From contig NC_065544.1 in the NCBI RefSeq assembly GCF_932294415.1, forward strand, positions 19,629,351 through 19,693,350: DNA of 64,000 nt. The letters run 5' to 3'. Positions 50,457-63,000 of this stretch are shown one piece after another. Within the stretch, counting starts at the first letter, position 1, and every line of letters starts with the position of its first letter. A program made the translations under genes and the position numbers. The notes below the pieces were generated by a model that made no database searches, was not told the DNA's origin, and was given only the letters and a program-made list of their open reading frames with translations. The stretch is from Quercus robur (lineage: Eukaryota > Streptophyta > Magnoliopsida > Fagales > Fagaceae).

Positions 50457-51290
50457 GGCCAAAATGGCCAACTGGCCCTAAAATTGTAACTATTTAGTTA
50501 GTAGACACCGTTTACAAACTATATCACTTATTAGCATCTCGAGTCTGTGAGGCTCGATTTTCGCTTCTAAATCGAGTTTTAAAGACTCGATTTCCATGAT
50601 CCGATCTGACATATTTTTTGACGTGGCGATGACATGGAAATCGAGTCTTAAAGACTCGATTTCTAACTTTTATAACTACAACAACCCACAGCCCAGCCAG
50701 AACTTCATCAGAGCAGAAAAAAAAAAAAAAAAAAAAACACCAGAAACAGAAAGAGAGAAGATCGAGATTGGAGCAGACCACCGCCGCGAGACCCAGCGCA
50801 CGACCTGGGTCTCGCGCGGCCTTGGTCGCGCGCGACCTGGGTCTCGCGCGGCCTGGGTCGCGCGCGACCTGGGTCTCGCGCGGCCTGGGTCGCGCGCGAC
50901 CTGGGTCTCGCGCGGCCTGGGTCGTGCGCTGGGTTGCGCCCCGTCGCGACCTGGGTCGGCTCCTATATGATCTGATTCTTCTTTCTCCCTCTGATCTTTC
51001 TCCCTCTGATTTCTGGATTTCTGAAAATTTTTTTGGGTATTTGGCTTGTACGAGAGACTGAGACTTAGAATTTTTTCAAATTTTTTTGGTTTATAAATCG
51101 AGTCTTAGAGACTCGATTTCCAGGTAGGCAAGAAATGCCAGATCGGACCATGAAAATCGAGTCTTTGAGACTCGATTTACAAGCGAAAATCGAGCCTCAC
51201 ATACTCGAGATGCTAATAAGTGATATAGTTTGTAAACGGTGCCTACTAACTAAATAGTTACAATTTTAGGGCCAGTTGGCCATTTTGGCC
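50457..51290. mobile_element. Mutator-like element (834 bp) upstream of the cytochrome c exon
   Basis: Terminal inverted repeats of about 160 bp begin GGCCAAAATGGCCAACTGG on both sides and differ at only a handful of positions. A 9-bp flanking repeat, GAGAGAGAG (50448-50456 and 51291-51299), fits Mutator targets, with the caution that the site is a GA run. Four near-palindromic modules of AAATCGAGTCTTAAAGACTC type lie inside, two in or next to each arm. The core is a CpG-rich minisatellite. No transposase frame. The high arm identity suggests recent arrival, about 270 bp upstream of the cytochrome c start codon. Confidence 0.82.
50802..50929. repeat. 32-bp CpG-dense minisatellite, four copies
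   Basis: Units start at 50802, 50834, 50866 and 50898 with GACCTGGGTCTCGCGCGG. The middle two are identical; units 1 and 4 each differ by one base. The array is over 70 percent GC in an otherwise AT-rich window. Frames of 97 and 124 codons that cross it are Arg/Gly/Ala translations of the repeat, not genes. Confidence 0.92.
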
Positions 51291-51299
51291 GAGAGAGAG

Positions 51300-52856
51300 A
51301 GTGTTTTACTGAGAAGTGAAGCTAAAATGAAAAGTTGAGGGAGCACACGGATTGCCAGCATGTCCTCGTGAGGTGTCAAAATAAGGAGCCATTGGATTAA
51401 ATGGATGGCTGGGATTTGTGTAATTGCACACCGTGCAATACCCTAGGAATTGCACGGGATCTCAATCCGTGAATTTGAATTTGTGAAACTAGTCTTTGAT
51501 GAGTCATAGGATAGGAGTAGGACGTTTTTGGTGAATTTGTGAGACTTTTTTGTGAGTCTAGTTTTTGATGAGTCACAGGAGTAGGACGTTTTTGGTTTGA
51601 TTGTTTTTATGATTTGGTTTTATCAAAAATTTTGTCTTCCTCACTTTTTTTTTTTTTTTTTTTTAGAAAGAAAAAATAGGAGCGTTTTTGGTTATATTTC
51701 ATCCCCGGGCAGGGAGTCGGTTGCAAGAGAGCCCAACTGAAGGGAGCTTGCTAAGCCGTGTGAGAGTCATCTCTTTCTCACTTTGTGTGATATAGTTAAT
51801 ATTAATAATATATATGAACTTGTGAATTTTATTTTTGTCATTTGGTGTGATGTGATTAATATTAGTAATATATATAAATTAGTGCTTGTTTTTTTGTGAT
51901 TATTTTGGTTTTAGATTTTTTTTTAGTTGGTGTACAGAACTACGAAATATGAAAATAATGAAACATTTTTTTTTTTTTAGATCATGAGTAAGTCTACTAT
52001 AATATTAATTTTTTTTAAAAGAAAAATGTAAATAATTCTAAAGTCATAGTTTTTTTTTTTTTTGAGGGGAATTCTAAAGTCATAGTTGATAATGCAAGAT
52101 TGTTGACATTTTTATAATATCAAATGTTTAAGAAATACTTGTTTTATATGTAATATTTTATTGAATATGAAACAAATGTTAGTTTTTATTTTCATTAAAA
52201 AAATATATTGTTTTAAGCTTTCGCCCCCCTAAGGTTCGAATCTTGGTTCCATCCCTAATTCTGTGTACTTGATCTCAGTTGATCATGGGGAATGAGTAGG
52301 TCTGATTGTTATGAGGTACTCAACACTATTGTGATTTGGCGAGAAGGTTAGAGTTCTGGCTAAAGACTCCAAATTAAAGGAAGGTGAAAAAAAGATGAGG
52401 AGAGAGTTTGAAAAGGTTTGATAATGAAAAAGTGAAAATAAGAAAGGAAGAAGGGTAGTGGCTGAGGAGATATGGAGCGGTGAGTCACATGCTTGGGAAT
52501 GATGAATTTTTGAAAAGTTTGCAGGAAAGTTGCATGTTTTACAAATACCCTTTTATGCTTGCTTATTTACAATAATAGCATATTTAATTTTGAACGTTCC
52601 TTCATTAGAATTTTATATATAATCATTTTTTAAACTTTTTTTTTTTGAACAAATCAATTTAAAAACTTTAGCTTAATAATAATAAATAATAGTAAATTTT
52701 ATTATATATATATTTAAATATATATCTGGTGTGTGATCTTGAAATGGTGCATCCGATACCAAAATAAATTTTAAAATTTTAGATAAACACTTGAATTGAA
52801 ACTCAATTGAAATAGATCCAATATGTAATAGCCATCAATTGAGGCTACTACACAAG

Positions 52857-52891
<35 letters not shown>

Positions 52892-53309
52892 CTCATAGTA
52901 GCTCACAAGTTTAAGTTGTATTTTATCAAAAAAAAAAAAAAAAAGTTTAAGTTGTCTCGTTATTGTTCCTATATACTCTCAATTTGTGTCATTGAATGGA
53001 AATAGCATTGTTATTTGTTCACTTTCTTCTAAGATTGCTTTCATGAATTTAATAGTTTTTCTATTTTCTTAACTTGATTTTTTTTAAAAATATATTCCTA
53101 TTTTGTAGAATTTATTTTGAAGTTAGATCAAGAGTTCTATATTAAACATATTAAAGTTCAAGTGCGTTATCAATACTATATTAATTTATAATGATATTTT
53201 TATGATCTATAAATTTATTTTTAAGGTTGTTTGGCATTGTCAACAACATTGCATAAATGATAATTTAAATTCTTCTTTCATTGTTGGATTTTTTTTCATA
53301 GTCAATAGA
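51300..53309. other. AT-rich intergenic DNA
   Basis: No gene seen. A diverged tandem pair of about 65 bp (TGATGAGTCA...GTAGGACGTTTTTGG) lies at 51495-51595. Poly-T tracts occur at 51646-51664 and 52860-52887, and a poly-A tract at about 52929-52945. Confidence 0.5.
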
Positions 53310-53340
53310 TTTCTCATGCATTGCACGGATCAGCGACTAG
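53310..53340 (+). mobile_element. Degenerate Helitron 3' terminus
   Basis: CATGCATTGCACGGATCAGCGA is followed by CTAG and then T, matching the end type seen at 4248 and 55889 (GGGTTAGCGACTAGT). The hairpin is worn and the 5' end unknown. Confidence 0.4.
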
Positions 53341-53729
53341 TTATTATTATTATTGTTATTATCATATTATTATTAAAATATTTTTTAGCATATTTAATTA
53401 ATTCTTGCCAAGTTGGCTTTGTCCCAAGAAAAAAGACATAGTGGCAGTGATAGTGACATTATCGTAGTGCCCCATTTTTTTCAGTAAAAAAAAAAAAAAA
53501 AAATTTCTCCTAGTGCAATCAATTATAAGATCATTCTTACCAAAAAAAATTATAAGATCATTTTTTAAGATGTATCATCAATGAGCTCGATGTTTTTGTT
53601 TTTGTATTGTTTAGAAAATATCTTTGAAATACATTTTTTTGAAAAATAATTTCAATAAATATCAAATTGGTTGGTAATTCAACTATAAATAACACATTTA
53701 AAGGCAATTCAACATGTAAATATCAAATA

Positions 53730-54961
53730 TGATGGAGGGTAGGAAATGGTCAAAAGATTAAGATTTGGACTGATAAATGGCTTCCTAGTTCCTACCCATC
53801 AACCTTTAAGGTCACTTCTCCTTTAAATTTACTAGAGGAACATGCACGTGTATGTGAGCTGATTAATTGTGACCGGGGGAGTTGAAGGCTCAATTGGTCA
53901 AGTCTGTATTTTTTTCACTTGAGGCTTAAACTATTCTGGTTATCCTTATTAGTTCAACTCTTCCGGAAGATTCTACGATTTGGAATGCTACACCTAATGT
54001 TAAGTTCTTAGTAATGAGTGCATATAAATTGGCTATGGACTTAACGGCAACAAGTTGAGAGAGACTGTAGCTCTAATGATGGAGCATTAAAAAAAAAAAA
54101 AAAATTTGACGAAGATATGGGGCTTACAAGTTCCTAATAAGGTTAAGCATTTTGCTTGGAGGGCTTTGTATAGATATCCTCCCTTGTCTTTCTAATCTTA
54201 AGAAGAGAAGTGTTTTGGTGGATGATAGGTGTGAGCAATGTGATGAGGAAGTGGAATCTTCGGGTCATCTGTGCTTGAACTATAATTTTGCTGCTAAAGT
54301 ACGGGGAGTTATCTTCTATCTTTCAAACTCAACACGTAATGCAATTCCAGTCCTTCATGGACTTACTTTGGTTCCTTTGGGACAGCAAACAATGCAATGA
54401 TGATACTCTTTCCCTTGCTATTGTAATTGGTTGGGCTATGTGGACTCGGAGGAATGAGAAAGGAAATGGCAAGAAAGTTTTATCAGGTCCTATGCTAATT
54501 TAATGGGTGGGGCAATATATTGCTGAATTTCAGTCTGCCACTTAAAAGGCTCCTCTTGTTAATGAGACTTGTTCTCCTGCGTGAGTTCCACCTACTAGCC
54601 CTTTGTAAAAAGTTAATTTGGATGCTACTATTTTTTCTTCTCAACAGACATGTGGGGCGGGTGTTGTGATAAGGGATTAGATGGGGTTGGTGGTTGGTGC
54701 TCTTAGCAAGAAATTAAATCTGCCTTTGGGGCCGATGGAAGCTGAAGCTAAGGCCCTGTTTGATAATAGTGTTTAAACAATAAAAACTATTGCTTAAACT
54801 CTACAACACGTATTTTTATACATTTTTTTATCCACACATATTTTCATAAAACTTAAATAATATTATTAGAAATCTCTTACCAAACAGGTCCTAAATCTTT
54901 TGAAGAAGACATTTTGCTTGTTAGTGATATTGAGGGTGATTCTCTTGTGGTTTCTAATGGA
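53730..54961 (+). pseudogene. LINE 3' remnant: zinc-binding RVT and RNase H
   Basis: Plus-strand reading with frameshifts and stops gives, in order, GRKWSKD then IWTDKWLPSSYPSTF-like text, the zf-RVT core (KIWGLQVPNKVKHFAWRAL, then CEQCDEEVESSGHLC), a WAMWTRRNEKGNGKK helix, and an RNase H start (CGAGVVIRD, then GALSKKLNLPLGPMEAEAK). The RNase H frame is split by a 140-bp MITE. Removing it gives a continuous frame, EAEAKSFEEDILLVSDIEGD. Its right end is cut by the LTR-like element at 54962. Confidence 0.78.
54752..54891. mobile_element. Tourist-like MITE (140 bp) inside a LINE RNase H
   Basis: Ends GGCCCTGTTTGATAA and TTACCAAACAGGTCC are inverted repeats with few mismatches. TAA flanks both sides (54749-54751 and 54892-54894). 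The host reading frame is restored on removal, which fixes the boundaries. Confidence 0.82.
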
Positions 54962-55590
54962 TGTATAAGATGATTAAGCAAGAACAAAGAACATAGAGTT
55001 GAATGAATTCAGCGTTCGAGAAGGTAAGTTTTCATATAAATCAATTAAATAGAGTACAAGTGCAATTTAGATTGCTAAAATGCATTTTCTCTATTCCCCC
55101 CCCCCCCCCCTTATATTTTATAGGTCCCTCATGATGATCTCGATCCTACATCTGTTGATTATTTGAGCCATTACTCGAGTGTCTGTCCCATTAGACACCC
55201 CATCTGGCCTTCTGTTAGTTGTAGTAGCCAAGGCAACACTATTCAGGGGTCTTCTCCACATAAATGCGGCCAGAAAGTTAGTTGCAGGGCATTAAATGCG
55301 GTGACAGCAGCTTCCCTTTAAATATTTCCTAGCTCCCATCCTACTTGTACATTCATAAGGCACGTCCCTATCACTGGAGCTTCCTCGAAAATCACCTTGA
55401 TATTTTAGGAGACATATTTAAGTTGTGCTTAGTCTATCCGAGGAGACATTCCTCCTCGGACTACCCTCCCATTCGTATTTCATTTATTAGATTATAAGTT
55501 TGACTTTGCCACCTCCATTTATTTGTCTTCGGATCACCATGCTCTCGACCAAAGCCCAAGGCCCAATATATGGGCTGGGCCCTTGACCCT

Positions 55591-55593
<3 letters not shown>
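54962..55593 (-). mobile_element. Solo-LTR-like element (632 bp)
   Basis: Ends TGTATAAGATG and GACCCTACA (TGTA...TACA). Read on the minus strand its middle (GGAAGCTGCTGTCACCGC, CATTTAATGCCCTGCAACT) matches the plus strand of the solo LTR at 4689-5489. Contains a 15-base C run (55096-55110). Flanks ATGGA and ATATA do not match well, so the target duplication is not established. Confidence 0.5.
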
Positions 55594-55627
<34 letters not shown>

Positions 55628-55888
55628 CCTAGGTTTATTTATATTAGACTCCTCATTTTCTATACTAAATTAATTTACCACAAAAATTTTTAAAATTTAG
55701 ATCAGATGGGGCACGTGGCACAAAATTAAACTCTAATTGAAATCCAATTTTTACACTAAATTAATTCACTTGGCAAAAAAATTTAAAAGCTTTGATTAGA
55801 TAAAACATATGGCGCAAAATTAGACTCTAATTGAATTCCAATTTGAAATCTAATTGAATTTTCTTTTAACTTTGACTATTAATATATA
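55594..55888. repeat. Diverged repeat beside a Helitron end
   Basis: After an AT run, duplicated blocks (ATTAATTYACTTGGCA-type, AAATTAGACTCTAATTGAA) form two tandem diverged copies. Related text occurs at 17290-17350 and 59160-59420. Probably part of a Helitron family. Confidence 0.4.
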
Positions 55889-58800
55889 CTAGTGTTTAAC
55901 CCGCACAATGCACGGGATCGTTTAACATATTAATGAACTTTATTTAATAACGTAGTATATTTAAGCATATAGTGTCCAACACCTAAAACTATATACATTG
56001 GAGTACTTCTTCATGGGATATAACTTATACCGGCCATTTCAATTAAGTGTCAGCCCAAGGAATCCCTTGAGTCCATCTTGCATTGCCCCGGAACTTCTCT
56101 CCAAAAGTAAAAGAAAGTATATATTATCATTCAAATAATTATTCATTAGTGACAAACAAATTGTGATAATAAGAACAATAATGGATAGTAACTTTGCTTT
56201 TTTCAAGTTTTAAAATATCTCCTTTTCTTGGCACATTATTTAATTGTACACCATAGTTGCTTATGCAAGAGACTTGTTAGGTAAGCAGGATTGTCATACT
56301 TTTATTGAGTTTGAGAATTTCTAGTTGGTTCATATGTGGAGGGGGAAGTGGGCTTACATTGTATGTCTCCATTTTTTCTATACTTTGTTTAATGAGTATT
56401 ATATTAGACACTTTCAAAATTAAGTGTGTCTAATATAAATTGCAGCTTCATGGTAAAGCAATAAACCAAACATAAGGATGATCAACACATACACATACAC
56501 ATACACACATTTTTTCCAATTCTAATAATTGCAGTTAAATATTCAATTAGAATTGCTTACTATACCAGTCCCAATATCAGTATTCACGTAAAAGAAAAAA
56601 GGAGTTCATAAGGCATGCCAAAACATTAGTATTTTACTGATCCAGTCAATTCTTCCACCAAAGGGAATATGGAATAGAATTCACCTAGGTTTATGATTTG
56701 CAGATTATGACGCCCGTGCTACATTGAAGCATAAATGCATTGCTCATTTTTCCCGCAACCAAACCATTAAAATTAGGAGAAATTTTTTTCCAATTATCGT
56801 TTGGTCACAACTTGAATTAAAACACATAAAAACAACACCCAACCTATTAAAATTAGAATCTTGAAACTCATTCAGCCACAAAGTCTCCATAAAATTTTGG
56901 ACTAATAATGGGAATTAGACAAACTTACCCCATGCTATGCAATATTGAAATAACACAAAACTTAATTAGTTTTGCTTATAAAAATTTAAGCTCTATCTAT
57001 GAGGAAAAAAAATGTTAGGAAAGTAAGATCAATGAGCCATATATGCGTTCTCTATGAACTGTTAATATAATAAAATGGATGCCCTCCCTCAAGCTCATTA
57101 CTACCCAAATGCTACAATCCATTAAAAATCCAACATTATTACATTCTAATTAAAATAAGAATAAAGATTTGTAAGTTCTTGGCACTAACTAACTAATAAA
57201 ACATCTCCTTAATTTGCATGTGTCACACATTTGGCGCGTGTAACTCCAATATAAATTGCATGTCCATCTTAACAATTTTGCAAAGGCAGGAATTTTTGGA
57301 CGGAGGTAGGGGAAATTTGGTTCAAGGATTTCTTCAAATACTATTAGAGGAATTGAGAAAGGAAAGAGAAAAACAGCCCAGCAAACCTAACTTTGTCACT
57401 GTTAGTAAAGAGTACTTTGGACGCAACAATTGCATTGGCAGCTTCTGTATGGTCAAAGCAGACATTGAAACCAGTTTGGCTGCATGTGACATTGGAATTG
57501 TAATTGTACTGTAGCCCTCCATAGACACAACATTAAACCATTAATGAACATGAGAAAATGAAATTTGGAAGTCAAATGTATGGCATAATTAACTTAGCTA
57601 TAACATTAGTGTTTGTGTGAAGTTGACTTGAACTTGCAAAAGTGAGTAAGACATTTTATCAAACACATAGTTTGCTTGTTCCAAATGGGAATGAGATGAA
57701 TGTTTTGCAACATGAATCCACCCAAAAATTACACCCAAGACAAAATAAGCACAACTAAGTAAAAGCACCGAGGGATTGCAACCAACTACTTGAGTAGTTG
57801 AGCCTATTTAGAAAGGTATTATATACAGCAAGTAATGAGCTTGCAGATGTACCAGCGCATGGAAATTTTTAAATGTAATGTGACATATGTTTCATCATTG
57901 TACCCGCATGATGCAAGACTAAGTTATAAATTATAGAAACGGTGTGAGTCAGTAAATATCTTAACCAATAAAGAAATCAAACCAAAACAAACAAACTACT
58001 CTGATTAGCAAAAAAAACCATTACCAAACAACATAAAAAAATGAATAAACAAAGTTAGTTAGTACCTCTTTAGATACAGAAGAAGGGTTTGGTAATGGTT
58101 TATAAAGCATATTTAATATTCAATTAAAAAAAAAATTACCAGGGATGGTTCCAATAGAGTGGAAACTATAGCTGGTAGTACCGCTTCTAATCAGACTTGC
58201 ATTGCTTCCAAGGATTTGCCTTTCCACCTACAAACCTAGAAAAAGAAAAGTTTAAGAAAAACCCTTTAATTTTTTATTACATAGATTTGAAATTGAAATC
58301 AATCATTTACAAATGAAATCTACAATTGAATCCAAGAGAGAGTTAAATAAATCCAAAGCAACACATATACCCTACCCATAAACCAAATTTAATCTTATAA
58401 CCTTGAACAAAACCAAATCTAACCCAAATGCCTAAATCGAAACACTCAAATATAAAATCATATTTATCATTTAATTTTAAAAAGAATAAAGAAAACCTTC
58501 ACCGGTAACGGTTCCGATTGCATGACGGTGATGGCTGCCCTGAAATTTATCTCTTTGTTGATCTCTGTTCTTCATTTGTTTTCGATCTCTCTTTTGTAAT
58601 GTTTTCGATCTCTCTTTCAATCTTTGTTCTTCTGCAGTTTACGAAATCTCTCTGCCTCTCTTTGTTCTTTTGTGTTTTTCCTCTTTCAGCAAACCGTCTC
58701 TGTAACTTTAAAACCTTTTCGGTGTGAGAAATGGATGGCTTTTGTTACGTTTGCTTTGGGCTGAACAGGTGTAACATGCGGGCCAATTAGTGGCTTTTAT

Positions 58801-58973
58801 TATGATTGTTTCGGGTTGAACAGGTGTATAGGTGAGTCTTCCGGACTCAACGTACGGTATTTTAAAGAAAAAATGGTAAACGTGGCAGCATTTTAAATTA
58901 TCGTTTTTCCTATTTGTTATTACCTCCTTAATTCTAGGAATTCATTTTCTCTCAGCTTCTGCTATTATATAGA
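55889..58973 (-). mobile_element. Helitron (3.1 kb), possible gene-fragment carrier
   Basis: On the minus strand the 5' end is TCTATATAATAGCAGAAGC, preceded by A. The 3' end has a hairpin, CCCGTGCATTGTGCGGG (55900-55916), then TTAAACA and CTAG before T. Both ends fit Helitron insertion between A and T. No Rep/helicase frame is visible. Inside, a minus-strand segment near 57330-57520 reads LQYNYNSNVTCSQTGFNVCF then DHTEAANAIVASKVLF before a stop; it is protein-like and unrecognised, perhaps a captured exon. The interior is otherwise AT-rich. Confidence 0.55.
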
Positions 58974-59009
58974 TATAGATATAGATATATATATATATAT
59001 ATATATATA
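58971..59009. repeat. (AT)n/(AGAT)n microsatellite
   Basis: GATATA units followed by AT repeats at the 5' edge of the Helitron. Confidence 0.85.
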
Positions 59010-60250
59010 AACAATGTGTAACTCGTGTATATGCATGTGTATAATTTAAAAACAATCACAATTACAAGAATTAAACTATACATTTTTTTTTAGAAAATGT
59101 TCAAATTATACATAGTATTAACTTACACATTTTTAAACCATACATTTTTAAAATATGTAATAGTTTCTCATTATATTTTTTGCACTCGATAATTTACTTG
59201 CCACAAAAATTAAAAATTTAGATGGAAATGTGGCGTAAAATTGGACTTCAATTTAAGTCCAATTTAGAATGTTATTGAATTTGGACTTTTTAATTTTACG
59301 CTCAATAATTCACTTGGCATAAAAATTAAAAATTAAATAGAACATATGATACAAAATTAAGAATCCAATTAAAATCTAATTGAATATTTTCAAAGTTTTG
59401 GCTTTTAATATATCAACAAAGCCTAACTGGATATGCAATGGAAGCATTGCTTGTGTATTATATGACTGGAACTTCTTGTGAGTTTATTTAAGGTCAAAAT
59501 ACAAAACTCGTCCTCTAAATTTTCTAACTTTTCATTTCAATCTTTCAAATTTGCATTTTATCATTTCAATACTCTAGTTTCAATTATCATCAATTTAGTA
59601 ATAATCAGTTAAACTATCCTTCCAATGTTGTGCCATAACTCACCTTTTTATATCTTAATTTTTTTTTTTTAAAACGTTAATAAAAAAAAATTAAAAAAAA
59701 AACCCAGAAATTTAATTAGGCAGAACAAAATATTAAATTAAATTAAATTCAAACAATAGCATATTTTGGGGAAGGGGAGAAAAAAGAACCGGTGCGGAGG
59801 TGAATCGTCTCTTTGTTGCCGATGGTGTCGTAGTATCTCTGTAGCCGGCGCTGAGACCCACACGTGTAGCCGTATCAAAGCTCAGTAATTCTAATATTGG
59901 CGTGACCCATTCTTCACAACCATGTTTCTCTCTCTGCCTCACTTCACTCCTTCACAGTCTCTGTAAGTTATGCTCACTTTTTTTTGGTAACTTTGGATTT
60001 TGGAAATCATGATTCATTCATTCTGTTCTTTCTTTGCTGAATTTATTTGTGATTAAGGAACCGTCATTTTGTATGTGAATGTTCTGCTTTATGAAATGGG
60101 CAGTGCTTTTATGATTTCCTCTTTTTATTTTGCTTTGTTTACAGTGTGAAACTTGGAAAACATTTGTTTGTTTACACAGTAGCAATGCTCTCTGACAAAA
60201 AATATATATATCTTCCCATTGAATGACCTTGTAATCTGAATCCATATATG
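59010..60250. other. Intergenic DNA
   Basis: 59160-59420 holds diverged Helitron-associated repeat text. 59760-59960 is GC-richer and could contain a first exon in either direction (for example MFLSLPHFTPSQSL before GTAAGT, plus strand), but no continuation was found. Confidence 0.35.
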
Positions 60251-60269
60251 GTAGATAGCACACTTCAAC

Positions 60270-63000
60270 TTATCAATACCCAATTGAGAACAGAGCATGC
60301 TAATTGGTGAAACTGACACAATGCATAAGATTGCTCCGAATTCTATGAGTGAAAGAAGGACACTCGAACAACAATGATCGCAACTCTCTATAAAGTTTCT
60401 ATAGAACAAGCACTTGATATCACCCCCATATCCCCGTTTAAGAAGCGATAGCCAACTGATAAAAGAGTGTTTAGGAATACAAAGAGGTTGCCAAATCAGT
60501 TTATCCCCATTTACTATCTCGTGTTTAACTCAAATCTTATTCCAAGCAGAAGAATATGAGAAGATACTAGATTTAGAGAGAATCCAGTGAACAGAATCAA
60601 CACCTGCTATTCGAACTTGTGAAAGACCAGCTTGAAAAGCTACCACCTGATCTGATCTAGCTGGGGGACAGATCAAGTTATCATCTTGAAGAACACTCGA
60701 GAATTTAGCATCATAACTACTCACTGCTTCATATACCAATCTGAATTCAAACTCTCAAAATGAAGCACCTTTAGGATGCTACTTACCATGCCAAAGTACA
60801 GTTCTTACTCCATTACCTATAGAATGGCTAAGCGGAGGTTTAACCATCTCTCTAAGCTTTAGCATCTTCCTCCAATCCCATGAGCAAATTGGGTATGTGG
60901 ACATAACTAAAGCTTTTGCCTTTAAGAGATAGGTGTGTACCCTTGCAACCCACAAGGAACCTGCCTGTATAAAGAGATTCCATACGTGATTAGTAACATC
61001 AGCCTTATTCCAGTCCTAGAGCTTTTTAAGCCCCAATCCTCCTTTCGATTTAGAAAAGCAAACCACATCCTGTGCAGCTATGCCTGCCTCTGAAGACTAT
61101 AGAATCTGCACCTGTTGACAAAAATCTGTTGAAGCACGTCTCTATCTCTTTGGTCACTTTAACTGGAATAATGATGATATTAGTCCAGTAAACTTGAATA
61201 CCATAGAGCACGGATCGTATGAGTTGTAACCTCCCTGCAAAAGAAAGTTTTCTGTCACACCAGGAATTTAAAGGAGTGCAGTCACTACTAGACAGTTTTC
61301 TAGATATCAAATGCAAGCCTAAAAATCTAAGTGGCAGTTGGCCTTCAACAAACTTCAAGAAAGATAATATCTGGGCCATTGTACCTTCACTCTTGCTGGT
61401 GTTTGCTTGAAGACATGAAAGAATTTTGAATTCGTCTAACGCATTTTCTATGATGCTAACAGAGCCTAGGTGAGCACTAGTAAAGACCATCACCAAAACA
61501 TAAATGGTTAATTGGAGCTTATCACTCTAGGATGAAACTTGATGCCTGCTGCATTAGTAGCCCTAGACATCATGAGCTTTGTAAAAGCCTCCAAAGCAGT
61601 AACAAACAAAAAAGGGGACAAAGGATCACCCTTGCTCAATACCCCACAAGAATACCATTAAAGATGACAGAGAACTTAGGTGAAGTGATGCAAACATCCA
61701 ACACATTGCACAAATCTTTCAGGAACACCACAGGCACACAAGCACCTCAGAAGTAATTTCCAATCCACCGAGTCATCAGCCTTCATTAGGTCTACTTTTA
61801 TAGTAAATTTACCTGGTCACTCTTCTTTATGATAGCTGTTCACCGATTCTTGAGCCTGCAAGAGAATGTCTCTGCCATGCTATGACCTGGAATAAAGGTT
61901 GTCTGAACAGGACTAACGACATCTAATAAGCACAACTTTAATGCGTTAGCTAATATTTTGTACACTTGTAGAATATGTTGCAGCAAGAGATGGGTGTAAA
62001 CTTCCCCATCCTTGAAGGATTTGGGACCTTAGGGACCATGAATATAGCATGGAATTAACCTCACCTAATAGTTTACCTGAGGAAAAGGAGTTGACAGCAG
62101 CAAGAATATCCTCTCTAATGATCACCCATGTAAAAAATGTGCGGAATAGCCATCTGGACCAAGAGCTTTGTCCCATTTCATTGGAAACAGAGACCACTTG
62201 ATTTCATCAGTAGTAACATCTGTTTGAAGCACTTGATTTTTATCCTCAGGAATACCATCCGGTATGAGCTGTGAAAGGCTTTCCAATTTGCTTTCATCTG
62301 TCCTGGCAGGACAACCAACGAATTTCAGGTAGAAACTAATAGCCAACTCTTGTACCATGAGGATCCTCCACTCTCCTGCCTTGTTTGTCATATAAACACC
62401 TAATTTGATTATTTTGCATTCCTAACTTTCAGAATTCCATGGAAGTAAGCTGTTTTGGGCCCAGCATTACTTTAAGCAATGAAACAATGAAGCTTCTCCT
62501 TATCTTTCTGTAATAGTACCTGCTGACCTGGGAGGAGAAGAAGTCCTCTTTGTACATCCTCTAGATCCTCTTCAGCTTTTTGGACTTTAAGTGGAAGACC
62601 ACCGAAAAATTCCTGGTGCAACTTCTTCAGCTCAACCTTAAGCAACTTCATCTTCCTGCACAATCTAAACATGGGAACACCACCAATTTCTTTGCTCCAA
62701 AGAGCTCTAGTTATCTTCATAAACTTAGGATGATCTGTCCAGAAATGAAAGAACTTGAATGGCTTGGGCCATAACTGATGACATTATGGAAAGACATATA
62801 AGCAACAGTAGGATCTGAAACACCTGACAAAATGAATCCAACCCCAGTATGAGGAACAGTCAAATCAATAACAATTAACAAAGACTGTCTAACTTCCTGT
62901 CTAGAATTGATCTTCCTCCCTCTTATTAGACCTAGTGTATAGTGCATTAATGTAAGGATGATCTAACACTTCTAGCTCCTGAAATCATTGGTGAAACACA
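60270..63000 (-). mobile_element. Degenerate L1-like LINE (2.7 kb)
   Basis: Minus-strand order is that of a plant L1 ORF2. End of the endonuclease (about 62950-62720, SGVSDPTVAYMSFHNVIS); linker (FRLCRKMKLLKVELKKLHQE, 62690-62600); RT start (MKWDKALGPDGYSAHFL, about 62190); RT core (KVDLMKADDSVDWKLLLRC near 61790, then GDPLSPFLFV-like text); RT thumb (LPLRFLGLHLISRKLSSSDC, SFAGRLQLIRSVLYGIQVYW, 61330-61160); then the zf-RVT region (LSKSSIFSYSSAW, IPKHSFISWLSLLKR) down to about 60300. Many frameshifts and stops, and the FADD-type catalytic motif reads FGDG, so it is inactive. Ends and target duplication were not found. Confidence 0.82.

Noticed and set aside
50268-50471. 67-codon Pro/Ser-rich minus-strand frame resembling a transit peptide
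   Set aside because: It has no ATG (starts at TTG), overlaps the Mutator-like element end, and has no splice continuation.
50596-51061. Overlapping plus-strand frames of 124 and 97 codons
   Set aside because: They are Arg/Gly/Ala translations of the 32-bp minisatellite within a transposon, open in several frames because the repeat lacks stops.
59733-59942. 69-codon minus-strand frame and a short plus-strand first-exon candidate
   Set aside because: Neither has a recognisable domain or a second exon; left as intergenic.
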